DNA of 64,000 nucleotides. Source: Gemmatimonadaceae bacterium (GTDB lineage: Bacteria > Gemmatimonadota > Gemmatimonadetes > Gemmatimonadales > Gemmatimonadaceae). The translations under genes were made by a program, and so were the position numbers. Location of the stretch: contig JAUSJA010000008.1 in the NCBI GenBank assembly GCA_030647905.1, forward strand, positions 62,001 through 126,000, written 5' to 3'. Within the stretch, counting starts at the first letter, position 1; each line of letters opens with the position of its first letter. Below the pieces are notes generated by a model. That model was given only the letters and a program-made list of their open reading frames with translations, made no database searches and was not told the DNA's origin. Below are positions 27,342 through 35,620 of the stretch, in pieces.

Positions 27342-28489
27342 GCGCGCCACAGATCGAGCGGCGCATTTCGGCGTCCCCGGTCCCGCTCCGCTCGGAGGGC
27401 CGGGCTGGTGCAGCAGCGGATGGGCGCCGACTGATCGGCTACGCGGCCGTGTTCAACTCGCTGAGCGAGAATCTCGGCGGCGGAATGCGGGAGATCATCG
27501 AACCGGGGGCGTTCACCAAGGCACTCCGCACCAGTGACGTTCGGGCGTTACTGAACCACAACCCAAACTACGTGCTCGGCCGCACCAAGAGCGGCACGCT
27601 CCGACTGAACGAGGACGCGACCGGACTCCGCGCCGAGATCGACGTTCCCAAGACTGCGACAGGTGACGGCGTGCTCGAGTCCGTGCGCCGCGGCGACATT
27701 AGCCAGATGAGCTTTGCGTTTCGCGTCGAGCCGGGCATCGGCGATCGCTTCTCGACCGGGAAAGATGGCGTAACCGTCCGGCGCATTGTCGAGATTCAAG
27801 AACTCATAGACGTGTCCCCGGTAGCATTCGCCGCCTATAGTGAAACCGTCGTCTCAGTCCGCGCGCTTCAGCTCGCTACGGAAACGGCGAAGGCACGCCC
27901 GCCTCGCGACTTGGCGGCCGAGCGCCGCCGAAACGACGCAGAGATTGCGCGCTGCGAGGAACAGGAGCGCCGCGCCCGCACTCGCCGCATCCTTAACGAG
28001 GCCATCGGCCGCGATGTCTCGCGATCATGGGTAGCACGAGTCTGCGACCACGAGAGCGGCCACGCCGTGATGTATTGGGCAACGGGTGCGGGAGTAGACG
28101 CGGTAGGGTTGGTCGTGGACGAGGATCGCGACCGGGTGCGGGTTAGTGGGAGCGCTCATGCCAAGCGGCAAAAGGACCCGTACTCAGACGCGCAAGCGAG
28201 TCTTGGAGGCATCGCTTGCGAACGGCTCGCCGGATATGACGCGCCCGGACCCACCGAGTGGCCGATGAACTCGGACGTAAATCGTGCCCGCAAATCGCTG
28301 GCGGCATCCGGCCGTTCCTCGGGCTACGACGACATCGAGCACGAGATCGCGCGAGTTGAAGGCGTATTGCGACAGCACTGGCCGGCCGTTGTTGCCCTTT
28401 CTCGGGAAATCTGGAGCAAAACGGCGCTGACCGGCGAAGAAGCCGAGGCGATCATCCAGAAGGCGCTATTTGCCAAGAGGGTTGCCTGA
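27338..28489 (+). CDS. HK97-type prohead protease fused to an M41-like zinc metallopeptidase
   Basis: 383 aa. Residues about 15-170 are a U35 prohead protease: LIGYAAVFNSLSENLGG, His74 in LLNHNPNYVLGRTKSGTLRL and Ser125 in ISQMSFAFRV. After a charged linker, residues 230-380 look like the FtsH/M41 fold: HESGH at 238-242, GGIACERLAGYD, an Asp in NSDVNRAR matching the third zinc ligand, and a helical end with LTGEEAEAII. No AAA ATPase accompanies it. Both active sites look intact. The protease normally matures the capsid, yet no capsid gene is present. Confidence 0.85.
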   Translation: MSAPQIERRISASPVPLRSEGRAGAAADGRRLIGYAAVFNSLSENLGGGMREIIEPGAFTKALRTSDVRALLNHNPNYVLGRTKSGTLRLNEDATGLRAEIDVPKTATGDGVLESVRRGDISQMSFAFRVEPGIGDRFSTGKDGVTVRRIVEIQELIDVSPVAFAAYSETVVSVRALQLATETAKARPPRDLAAERRRNDAEIARCEEQERRARTRRILNEAIGRDVSRSWVARVCDHESGHAVMYWATGAGVDAVGLVVDEDRDRVRVSGSAHAKRQKDPYSDAQASLGGIACERLAGYDAPGPTEWPMNSDVNRARKSLAASGRSSGYDDIEHEIARVEGVLRQHWPAVVALSREIWSKTALTGEEAEAIIQKALFAKRVA

Positions 28490-28491
28490 CC

Positions 28492-28860
28492 ATGTACGCT
28501 GAACGCCATGTGGTCGCACTGACCACCGCAGCAGACGGGTCGGCAACCGGCTACACGCCGGTAGTTACCGGCCCGATCCGCACGATTCGCTATGTAAAGA
28601 CGGACTTTGCCGATGGCGTGGACTTCACCGTCACGCTGGAAGGAACCGGGGAAACGGTCTGGGCGGAGGACAACGTCAACGCGAGCGCCACGCGCTCACC
28701 GCGACAGGCCACGCATTCCACGGCAGGAGTCGCTGCGCTCTACGCGGCCGGAGGTACGGCGGTCGCTGACCTCATCGTTGCCGTGCGCGACCGGGTGAAG
28801 GTCGTCGTCGCGGCCGGCGGCAATGCGACGACCGGCGCCATTCATGTCGTCGTCGGATAA
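28492..28860 (+). CDS. Phage structural-type hypothetical protein
   Basis: 122 aa, 2 nt after the protease gene. The pattern ERHVVALTTAADGSATGYTPVVTG, RQATHSTAGVAALYAAGG and a final VVVAAGGNATTGAIHVVVG matches a small beta-rich protein common in tailed-phage structural operons. Its exact role in virions is not established. Confidence 0.65.
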   Translation: MYAERHVVALTTAADGSATGYTPVVTGPIRTIRYVKTDFADGVDFTVTLEGTGETVWAEDNVNASATRSPRQATHSTAGVAALYAAGGTAVADLIVAVRDRVKVVVAAGGNATTGAIHVVVG

Positions 28861-28956
28861 ACACTTTTCTTAAACGGTGAACTGTTGCCAGATATTCGGA
28901 TGAAGCTCTCGGCGGTTGCGCAGCAGTTGGCGGGCCGACGTGCGGGGACAAAAAAC

Positions 28957-28997
28957 ACTGGCGCCCGCGCCATATCGGCATATACTGCCAGTATGGC
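28957..28997. promoter_or_regulatory. Nested inverted repeats before the next structural gene
   Basis: ACTGGC (28957) pairs with GCCAGT (28987), and GCCATA (28969) pairs with TATGGC (28992). The region is locally AT-rich and ends at the ATG at 28993, inside an otherwise tightly packed operon. It may be an internal promoter/operator or an RNA hairpin controlling late genes; no proof. Confidence 0.35.
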
Positions 28998-29442
28998 CGA
29001 CTGGATGGAGCTAAGGCCGAGCGCATCATCGCCCGGTCAATCAGAGCTTCACATGCTGCCTGACCGTCACGCTGGGAAGGAAGCGAGGGAGGGGGCTTTC
29101 GAGAAGCTTCCGCGACTGCTCCGTCGCGAGATCAAGAAAGCGGGTGCCGAGGAAGCAGCACGCGCTGAGATCTCGGCCGCAATCGAGGAAGGCGCGCTCG
29201 AGCTTGAGCCGTTACTCGGACCGGAAAACGCCGAGGCGGTGGCGAGCGCCTTTCTCCCTCGCCTGATCGCCGGCGGCGTTCTCCTCAAGGCTTACATCAG
29301 TGAGATCGAGACAACGCGGAGGTCTCTGCGCGAGGCGATCGCCACGCCGCTACCAGACGACGCGGCGCCAGAAACGCGGCTGCTTGTTCGGCTAGCCCGG
29401 AGCCGCGTCGACACGCTCACACAATATCCGAGGGAATTCTAA
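28993..29442 (+). CDS. Hypothetical protein preceding tape measure
   Basis: 149 aa from ATG 28993; the frame is open from TTG 28885 and ATG 28900. I prefer 28993 because the upstream segment carries the inverted repeats. Mostly helical and acidic (EIKKAGAEEAARAEISAAIEEGALELEPLLG). Position just before the tape measure gene fits a tail assembly chaperone, but there is no sequence support. It overlaps the next gene by one base. Confidence 0.5.
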   Translation: MADWMELRPSASSPGQSELHMLPDRHAGKEAREGAFEKLPRLLRREIKKAGAEEAARAEISAAIEEGALELEPLLGPENAEAVASAFLPRLIAGGVLLKAYISEIETTRRSLREAIATPLPDDAAPETRLLVRLARSRVDTLTQYPREF

Positions 29443-31697
29443 TGAGTCTCGCATCTCTAGTCGTTCACATCGGCGCCGACACGAGCGGGCTCAATAAAGC
29501 CTTAACTCAGTCCCAGAAGGACATTCAGAAGGCAGGACGGCAATTCTCCAATCTCGGCGCGTCCTTAACCAAGAATCTGGTTATTCCCATCGTCGGAGTT
29601 GGGGCCGCGCTCGCGGCGTCTGCCGTGAAGGTTGGGACGTTCGCTGATGAGCTGCTTGACCTGGTAGACATGACCGGGCTTACCGCGCGCACGTTGCAGG
29701 AATTCCGCCACGTTGCATCGGTCGCTGGCGTGGAGTCCGACACGCTGGCCAACGCAGCAATCAAGCTCACGGCCGCGATGTCCTCCGGCGACGAGCAGGG
29801 CAAGAAGTTGGGGGATGCGCTCGGACTGCTCGGCATCAAGGCCAACGATGCGTCAGGCAAGCTGGTCTCGATGGACGTCCTGCTGCCTCAGATCATCACC
29901 GGTCTGCAGGGCATGACCGACATCACGAGCCGGAACGCGCTCGCCGCCGATATTTTCGGGAAATCATGGTCTGAGTTGGCCCCGATCCTGTCGATGACGA
30001 GTGGGGAAATGACGGCGGCGCGCGACGAAGCGCAGCGGCTCGGTCTCGTTATGTCCGATGAGGCGCTCAAGTCCGCCGACGCCTTCAGAAAGGCGCTGGG
30101 CACACTCACCCAGACCGCGGGCGCGATCACCCGCGAGATCGGCGTTGGCATGATCCCTGTTATGACGAGTCTGGCCAAATTCCTCCAGGAGAGTGTCGTG
30201 CCCGCCGTGCGCGCCGTCGTCGGATGGTTTGGCGACCTCTCGACAGGAACGAAAATAACGATCGGCGTGGTCGCCGGACTGGCCGTCGCGCTTACCGGGG
30301 CGGTAATAATCTTCGGGACGATTCTTAAGTTCATGCCGCTGCTCACGTCGGGATTCACTGCTTTAACCGGACCGATTGGTCTCACCATCCTCGCGATCGG
30401 CGCGCTCACCGCAGCCGGTATCCAGATGGTGAAGCATTGGGACGCCGTGAAGCTGCAGTTTGTGCTGGCCTGGACGGCCATGAAGGACGCCGCGTTCACC
30501 TCGGTCGGCTTTATCCTGGACATGCTCGTCGCGCTGACGGTGAGGATACCAGTACTCGCCGGCAAGATCATGGGGCTGCGCTCAGCGTTCGACCTGATCG
30601 CAGAAAAGTCGATGGCCTCGAGCGGGCGCGCGATAGGTGCGCTCGAGCTCAAGCTTCTGGATGCTGGCACGGCTGCAGAGATGACCGATAGCAAGGTCAG
30701 AAAGCTCGTCAGTACGCTGAACACCCTTGGCTCTGGCGGTGCCAGTAAGCTCCTCGGCCGGCTCGCTGAACAGCTCGGCGGGCTAGGGACGAGTGTGACG
30801 CCGGCATTCGCGGGCGCAGGTGGAAGCAATCCCCTTAGCGGGCCCAAGATCGCCGAGATGACCGGGAATATCGTCTCGCCGTCGGCGGGAGGGAGGCCAT
30901 ACGGTTTTCAAGAGGGCGACAGTTTCGGAATGAAGATCGGCCGGGTGATTCAGGCGGGCGCTGGCAATAGCGAGATGGGACAGATGATTCAGGCGACCGC
31001 GGAGTTCGGCAAGTTCGCTATCCTGCTTCCCATTATCAGCGGGGCGATGGAGACGCTTGCGCCAGCGTTCTCCGCGCTTTTGGAGCCGCTGAAAATGGTG
31101 GGCCGTGTCATCGGTGACATGCTGGTGCCGCCGATAAAGATGGTGGCCGATCTCTTATCGGCGGCTCTCGCCCCCGCGCTGAAAATTCTTGCCGGGGTCG
31201 TCCGCGTCATTTCGGTCGCGTTCAGCTTCGTCAGTGAGGCAATCGGTTGGATGATCCTCGGTATCGGCAAGCTGATTGACTCGCTCCCGTTCGTCAGTGC
31301 GAAGGGCATGATCAACATGGGCCAGAGCATGATTGACGCGGCCCGTGCGGCGCGGCGCAACACGGACGCGACCGACGACGCGACGGATGCTGTCACCAAG
31401 TTCGCCAGTGCACTCAGCAACATCCCGCGCGTGCTGAACATCAACGCGCTCCGGCACATGGTCACGGGCGCAGGTGGCGGAGATAGTGGAAGTGGCGGCG
31501 GCGGGAGTGTCGGGGGTAGCGGAGGTGGTGGCGGCGGTGGGAAAGGCGACCAGATTTTGTACAGCTACGACACCATCAACATCACCGTGCCGGGCGCGGG
31601 CGATCCGGAACGAGTGGCGGAGGCGGTAGGTCGTGTCATCGAGCGCAAGCGCGCGCGGGGGGGCATGTCCCGCCTCGCGTTAGCGGTGGCAACTTGA
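29442..31697 (+). CDS. Phage tail tape measure protein
   Basis: 751 aa. The N-terminus (VVHIGADTSGLNKALTQSQKDIQKAG) is the classic tape-measure start. A TP901-like core follows (VGTFADELLDLVDMTGLTARTLQEFRH), then several hydrophobic helices (VGAALAA, GVVAGLAVALTGAVIIFGTIL, TILAIGALTAAGIQM). A long Gly/Ser-rich stretch stands near residues 680-705. Tape measures set tail length and enter the host. It is the last gene of the rightward structural operon; no tail tube, baseplate or fibre genes follow. Confidence 0.88.
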   Translation: MSLASLVVHIGADTSGLNKALTQSQKDIQKAGRQFSNLGASLTKNLVIPIVGVGAALAASAVKVGTFADELLDLVDMTGLTARTLQEFRHVASVAGVESDTLANAAIKLTAAMSSGDEQGKKLGDALGLLGIKANDASGKLVSMDVLLPQIITGLQGMTDITSRNALAADIFGKSWSELAPILSMTSGEMTAARDEAQRLGLVMSDEALKSADAFRKALGTLTQTAGAITREIGVGMIPVMTSLAKFLQESVVPAVRAVVGWFGDLSTGTKITIGVVAGLAVALTGAVIIFGTILKFMPLLTSGFTALTGPIGLTILAIGALTAAGIQMVKHWDAVKLQFVLAWTAMKDAAFTSVGFILDMLVALTVRIPVLAGKIMGLRSAFDLIAEKSMASSGRAIGALELKLLDAGTAAEMTDSKVRKLVSTLNTLGSGGASKLLGRLAEQLGGLGTSVTPAFAGAGGSNPLSGPKIAEMTGNIVSPSAGGRPYGFQEGDSFGMKIGRVIQAGAGNSEMGQMIQATAEFGKFAILLPIISGAMETLAPAFSALLEPLKMVGRVIGDMLVPPIKMVADLLSAALAPALKILAGVVRVISVAFSFVSEAIGWMILGIGKLIDSLPFVSAKGMINMGQSMIDAARAARRNTDATDDATDAVTKFASALSNIPRVLNINALRHMVTGAGGGDSGSGGGGSVGGSGGGGGGGKGDQILYSYDTINITVPGAGDPERVAEAVGRVIERKRARGGMSRLALAVAT

Positions 31698-31811
31698 GAA
31701 CCGTCGGCGGAGGAAACGCCGCATGGTAATTAGAACAGTGTTCACGTCGGATGGCGCATTCCTTGAGCTCTCGGCATATATTCGGCTCCGCGCCGCGCGG
31801 GAGTATCGAGT

Positions 31812-32564
31812 ATGAGTACCGGAATAGAATGGACGAATGAGACGTGGAATCCGATGACGGGTTGCACGAAAATCTCCTCGGGCTGCGACAACTGTTACGC
31901 CTACACGCTGGCCCACACGAAAGTCCGGGAACACTACCTCCGGCAACTCCCGGTGAAGGACACCGAACAGAACCGCGCAGATCCGTTCGCCCCCCGCTTC
32001 TGGGAGGAGCGGCTGATGAAGCCCTTCAGCTGGCGCGAGCCGAAACGAGTCTTCGTCAACAGCATGTCGGACGTTTTCCACGCGCACTTTTCCCTTGAGC
32101 AGATACAAAAAGTGTTCGACGTGATGAATGCCTGCCCTCAACATCAGTTCCAAGTTCTGACGAAGCGTCCTGAGCGGGCCGCGCGTCTCGCAGAGCACCT
32201 CGTGTGGACTCACAATATTTGGATGGGCACTTCGATCGAATCGATGGATGTCGCACGACGAGCCGACGCACTACGCCAGGTCCCGGCGGCTGTGCGGTTC
32301 ATCTCTGCAGAGCCGCTGCTAGCTCCCCTCGATGGTCTAAATCTCGACGACATCCACTGGGTAATCGGCGGCGGCGAAAGTGGGATCGGCTACCGTCCCT
32401 GCAAAGAGGAATGGGCAATCGGACTACGCGATCTCTGCCTCGAGCGCGACGTTTCGTTTTTCTGGAAACAGTGGGGCGGACGGACCCCAAAGTCGAAGGG
32501 ACGCGTACTCGAAGGCCGCGAATGGAACGAATATCCAGAGAAGCTCGGCGAAGCAGTCGCGTGA
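31812..32564 (+). CDS. Phage protein Gp37/Gp68 family (DUF5131), three-Cys motif
   Basis: 250 aa with an N-terminal IEWTNETWNPMTGCTKISSGCDNCYA. The Cx6Cx2C spacing resembles the Fe-S site of radical SAM enzymes. Other family marks are VFVNSMSDVFH, FQVLTKRPERA, WMGTSIES and WVIGGGESG. The biochemical role is not established. It is convergent with the tcmP gene, the stops being only 2 nt apart; these families are known partners. A 114-nt gap separates it from the tape measure gene, so it may have its own promoter. Confidence 0.88.
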   Translation: MSTGIEWTNETWNPMTGCTKISSGCDNCYAYTLAHTKVREHYLRQLPVKDTEQNRADPFAPRFWEERLMKPFSWREPKRVFVNSMSDVFHAHFSLEQIQKVFDVMNACPQHQFQVLTKRPERAARLAEHLVWTHNIWMGTSIESMDVARRADALRQVPAAVRFISAEPLLAPLDGLNLDDIHWVIGGGESGIGYRPCKEEWAIGLRDLCLERDVSFFWKQWGGRTPKSKGRVLEGREWNEYPEKLGEAVA

Positions 32565-32566
32565 AG

Positions 32567-33463
32567 TCAGGTGAAGTCGAACTCGAGCGGTGGCGGATCA
32601 CCAGCCCCCTCTTCCCACTTCACCAGTTTGGCCGCGACCGCGTTGTTTGACGCGAATAGCATCTTGTAGAGGCATTTGTCCCCCACCTCGTACACGGTTC
32701 GGACAATGCGAGCGTGGTTCCAGCGAGTTTTCAGCCGTCGAAGGTAGACCGCTTCGAGGCAAAGAAGAAACGCCTTCGTATGTGAGTTCGTGATTCGTGC
32801 TGGAAGGCACTCCCGCCACTCCTCAGATCCGAAGAATGCGTCGAATCGCGGCGCGTACCGCTCGAGATACTCCAGCTTGAACGACATCAACCTCTGAAAC
32901 GCCTGCCGGATCGGGAAGAGCATATAAAGGTCCACGCTCTGGTGACCGAGTGCCTTCAGATTCTCGACCGATCTCCACGGCCACTCCTTTATGCCCTCGA
33001 TGTCCGCGAATGTGAACACGTAGTCGAAGCGTGGAATACTGTCCATGATTGCCGGCAGCGCCTCGTTCGCATCGGCGTGAACGAGGCGGATTCGATTGAG
33101 TGGTATTCGGCACTCACCGGAAGCGACGAGCCGCGCAACACGCTCGGTCAACGCCTCGTGATCGGGGAGCACCCTGTTCACCAGAATAGCATCAGTGAAG
33201 CAGACGTCGGGGTTGCCGGGCGCGTGCATTTTGAGAGCTCTGAGCGGCGACCCGTCGAATTCCTCTCCCCCGCCATCGCGCGCCACGTTGAGCCCCGGCC
33301 CCGCGAAGAGATCCAAGTAGACTCGCTGTCGCTTTGATTTCGTGACGTTGAGCGCGGGAGGACCGAAGCGATCGATGAACTCAAGCTTCTGCTTACCCCA
33401 TGCGCCACTCTCGCGAGCACGTAGGCCGTCTTTCGCTATTACGACTGGCCGCTTACGTGACAA
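32567..33463 (-). CDS. tcmP: Three-Cys-motif partner protein TcmP
   Basis: 298 aa from a TTG start directly after the stop of the small gene at 33464. It has the family core ESGAWGKQKLEFIDRFG and VYLDLFAGPGLN, the latter like motif I of SAM-dependent methyltransferases; TcmP proteins are named for occurring beside three-Cys-motif genes. The partner Gp37/68 gene faces it. A joint enzymatic activity on nucleic acid or protein is inferred; defence or superinfection exclusion is possible. Confidence 0.88.
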   Translation of the reverse strand: MSRKRPVVIAKDGLRARESGAWGKQKLEFIDRFGPPALNVTKSKRQRVYLDLFAGPGLNVARDGGGEEFDGSPLRALKMHAPGNPDVCFTDAILVNRVLPDHEALTERVARLVASGECRIPLNRIRLVHADANEALPAIMDSIPRFDYVFTFADIEGIKEWPWRSVENLKALGHQSVDLYMLFPIRQAFQRLMSFKLEYLERYAPRFDAFFGSEEWRECLPARITNSHTKAFLLCLEAVYLRRLKTRWNHARIVRTVYEVGDKCLYKMLFASNNAVAAKLVKWEEGAGDPPPLEFDFT

Positions 33464-33628
33464 TCAGGTTCGGGCGGTGAGGGTTCCGTTGGCTCTTGGT
33501 CGCTGGACCAGCGCACCCAATTCGGCAGGAGAATGAAGGCGAGCATACTCCTCAATCTCTTCTGCCGTCATGCTCTTGAGAATCCTCTGGCGTAGCTCGA
33601 GAGCCCGCCCGCGGTGGTCGTATATCAT
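33464..33628 (-). CDS. Small protein between MuF-like gene and tcmP
   Basis: 54 aa, start ATG at 33628 overlapping the upstream gene's stop (ATGA), stop touching the tcmP start. The sequence is helical and charged (HRGRALELRQRILKSMTAEEIEEYARLHSP). Tight spacing on both sides supports it. It may be needed for translational coupling of tcmP; no family recognised. Confidence 0.6.
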   Translation of the reverse strand: MIYDHRGRALELRQRILKSMTAEEIEEYARLHSPAELGALVQRPRANGTLTART

Positions 33629-34221
33629 CGGCTAATGCGTATCAGGCAGCGACAGCCATCTGAGGAGGTGCATTCTGGATGTGGAAGCTCTGGCGTGGAG
33701 CCAGGCGGGAAGACTCGGCCTGTAAGCGCAGCACATGAAAGGCACGTCCGCGGATCGCCAACGACTGAAACGGCGGTGGGCATTAGCCGGTTGTACGCGA
33801 ATGGCCCGAGATACTCCTCCAGTTGCGCGCGATTCCTCGCAAAAAACACGAACATTCTAGCTGCTGCATCTGCGTTTATGTGAATGCCCGTAGAAAGCTC
33901 CCTCGGCAGCCAGCGACGTTTGGATTCACCCCATAATAATTGCATTGCGGCTGCAAAGCGAAGTTGTGCGATCGCCTCGCTCCGCACGTTGCGCAGAATG
34001 CCGGGAACGACGGAGTAGATCACCGAGAGCATGCGAACATCCATGCGTGCATCGTAGTTCTGCCAGTCGACGCCGATTCCGCGCGGTGACGGCTGTTTCT
34101 TCTCGTAGTCCCCAACGATGCGAGCTGCGCGCTCAAAATCGCGGGCGGCAATAGCCGTTCCGACTTGTCTCTCCGCCTCAGCTCGCGCCGGAGACGGCGG
34201 CTTCAGCGCACGAGGCGTCAC
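33625..34221 (-). CDS. MuF-like minor head protein
   Basis: 198 aa from GTG 34221 (the frame is open from 34296). The C-terminus has CLSCAALTGRVFPPGS and a final HPECTSSDGCRCLIRI, the cysteine/histidine pattern of Mu gpF-type head proteins (CxxC...HPxCRC). The N-terminal half is helical. In phages MuF proteins follow the portal gene and enter the head, and some carry toxins. Here it is in a separate leftward operon with tcmP, which is unusual. Confidence 0.65.
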   Translation of the reverse strand: MTPRALKPPSPARAEAERQVGTAIAARDFERAARIVGDYEKKQPSPRGIGVDWQNYDARMDVRMLSVIYSVVPGILRNVRSEAIAQLRFAAAMQLLWGESKRRWLPRELSTGIHINADAAARMFVFFARNRAQLEEYLGPFAYNRLMPTAVSVVGDPRTCLSCAALTGRVFPPGSTPELPHPECTSSDGCRCLIRISR

Positions 34222-34273
34222 AGTCCCGCCGCCCCTTCGGGCTCCCGCTCGAGGAGATTGCCCGCAGGCGACC

Positions 34274-34483
34274 TCAAGCGGCGAGCAGCTCGGCAAGTCC
34301 TCGAATCTCCGCTGCGATGTGAATCACCTCTCCCTGAATCTCGCCGGTCATGGCGTAGCGATTCGGTAGCGCCTCCATGAAGGCGGCCGTCGCGCAGAGT
34401 TGTTCCAGCAGGCCGCCCGGCAATCTCTCCTCGAGCGCACATACGAAGCAGGGCCGAGGCTGGAAGTGGACGGGGCAGATCAC
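34274..34483 (-). CDS. Small putative zinc-binding protein
   Basis: 69 aa if it starts at GTG 34483; GTG 34531 gives 85 aa. CPVH and CFVC near the N-terminus could bind zinc, followed by a helical region. A short upstream reading (34548-34483) ends in overlap with the 34483 GTG. No family recognised. Confidence 0.4.
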   Translation of the reverse strand: MICPVHFQPRPCFVCALEERLPGGLLEQLCATAAFMEALPNRYAMTGEIQGEVIHIAAEIRGLAELLAA

Positions 34484-34577
34484 TTCGCCTTGCGTTTCTT
34501 TTCCCGCTTTGTGGCGGGCTCGTCTACCCACTCGAGGAGCTCTCTCATTCGCGGTCGAACGTCACCAGCACTGGGGT

Positions 34578-34760
34578 TCAGAGTCCCCACTGGGCGCCTG
34601 TGAAAACCTGCGCCTCTCCGGTGATACGGTTGATTCGTATAAGCCAGTCTCCCGTGCCATTGCCGATTGCGCCATGCTCATATCGGTACATGGTCGGCCA
34701 GACGAACGCAGCAAGTGCAAGGGCCAGTAGGCCTAAACCGATCCGAAGTGCGCGCTTCAC
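34578..34760 (-). CDS. Small single-pass membrane protein
   Basis: 60 aa. A basic N-terminus is followed by a hydrophobic helix (IGLGLLALALAAFVW) and a short external part ending RINRITGEAQVFTGAQWG. The final motif recurs in small phage/prophage proteins. The ATG overlaps the stop of the repressor gene, so the two are coupled. Confidence 0.6.
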   Translation of the reverse strand: MKRALRIGLGLLALALAAFVWPTMYRYEHGAIGNGTGDWLIRINRITGEAQVFTGAQWGL

Positions 34761-34978
34761 TTCCGCCGGCCCTTCGGCTCCCGCTGAATCAGATCCCCGA
34801 CTTCGACATTCAGGGCGCTGGCGAGCTTATCGAGAGTCGCGAGCGATACCTGGGCCGTGACGTTCCGGCACATTCGGCTGATCGTGGCGAAGCTCACGCC
34901 TGAGTCTCTCGAAAGCTGACTCTGACTTGTTCCCTTCGCGTCGATAACCTCCTGCAGCCTGAATCGGGCGGGGCTCAT
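34757..34978 (-). CDS. XRE-family repressor of element 1
   Basis: 73 aa from ATG 34978; the frame extends to 35026. A standard XRE helix-turn-helix covers residues 1-65: LQEVIDAKGTSQSQLSRDSGVSFATISRMCR, then SLATLDKLASALNVEVGDLI. Two direct repeats and a good divergent promoter lie just upstream, so it probably represses itself and the rightward gene at 35099. Confidence 0.85.
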   Translation of the reverse strand: MSPARFRLQEVIDAKGTSQSQLSRDSGVSFATISRMCRNVTAQVSLATLDKLASALNVEVGDLIQREPKGRRK

Positions 34979-35008
34979 AATGGAAAAATTACCACCTCCT
35001 GGCTTAAC

Positions 35009-35063
35009 GCACAAGTGATATGTCACAAGCGGCTTGACAGCACCCTAGCACAAGTGATATAGT
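35009..35063 (+). promoter_or_regulatory. Promoter with two operator-like direct repeats
   Basis: TTGACA (35034-35039) and TATAGT (35058-35063) with an 18-nt spacer form a near-consensus sigma-70 promoter for the gene at 35099. The 13-mer GCACAAGTGATAT occurs at 35009 and 35048; the second copy overlaps the -10 box. The adjacent XRE gene is the likely binder. Confidence 0.7.
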
Positions 35064-35098
35064 ACGCCGTAGACCAAACCCCAACAGGAGAAGCCACG

Positions 35099-35593
35099 AT
35101 GCCCGCCAAGAAAAGGAAGGCAGCACCAGAAACCGCAACAGCCCTGAAACTCAGACACAGCCGCCCGCAGGGTTGGCGCGGCTCCATGGTCACCGACGAA
35201 ATGACGAGCGGCTCGGTCTCAGTGAAGGCGATCGTAGCCGACGATTCCTTCCTACCTGCGGACTCGCCAATTCTGTGGAGCGTTGGCGTGACCATTCACC
35301 ACGATCGAGCGGCGCAATCGCTCTATCTCCCGACCACGACAGGGCAGTACGCGAACCCGAGGGATCACGTACTTATCAACGTTGACATCGCGCACCCGCG
35401 CGGCGCCGAGGACGGTCGATCTCGCGGCACGACGATCGAATGCGAGCTGGCGCATCTCGATACGCTCGTAGAGGCGCTTTCTGCGGCGCTCTTGATCGGG
35501 CGTCGCGACGGGACGCTCCCGGTCGCGAAGGGCATCAAGCCCTGGCCTCACCGGGAGCAGCCGAAGGGGTTCCTGCGAACGGAGCCGAGGTAA
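35099..35593 (+). CDS. Hypothetical protein divergent from the XRE repressor
   Basis: 164 aa with a good AGGAG ribosome-binding site. The N-terminus is basic (PAKKRKAAPETATALKLRHSR), and the middle is beta-rich with LPTTTGQYANPRDHVLINVDIAHP. It is driven by the strong promoter at 35034-35063, so it is a good candidate for a regulated accessory function. No family recognised. Confidence 0.65.
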   Translation: MPAKKRKAAPETATALKLRHSRPQGWRGSMVTDEMTSGSVSVKAIVADDSFLPADSPILWSVGVTIHHDRAAQSLYLPTTTGQYANPRDHVLINVDIAHPRGAEDGRSRGTTIECELAHLDTLVEALSAALLIGRRDGTLPVAKGIKPWPHREQPKGFLRTEPR

Positions 35594-35620
35594 GGCGGAG
35601 CACGCAAATGAAGTCGTTCA

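Noticed and set aside
32592-33337. Plus-strand ORFs inside the tcmP region (32590-32793, 32942-33337)
   Set aside because: They are antisense to a well-conserved TcmP frame and have no motif of their own.
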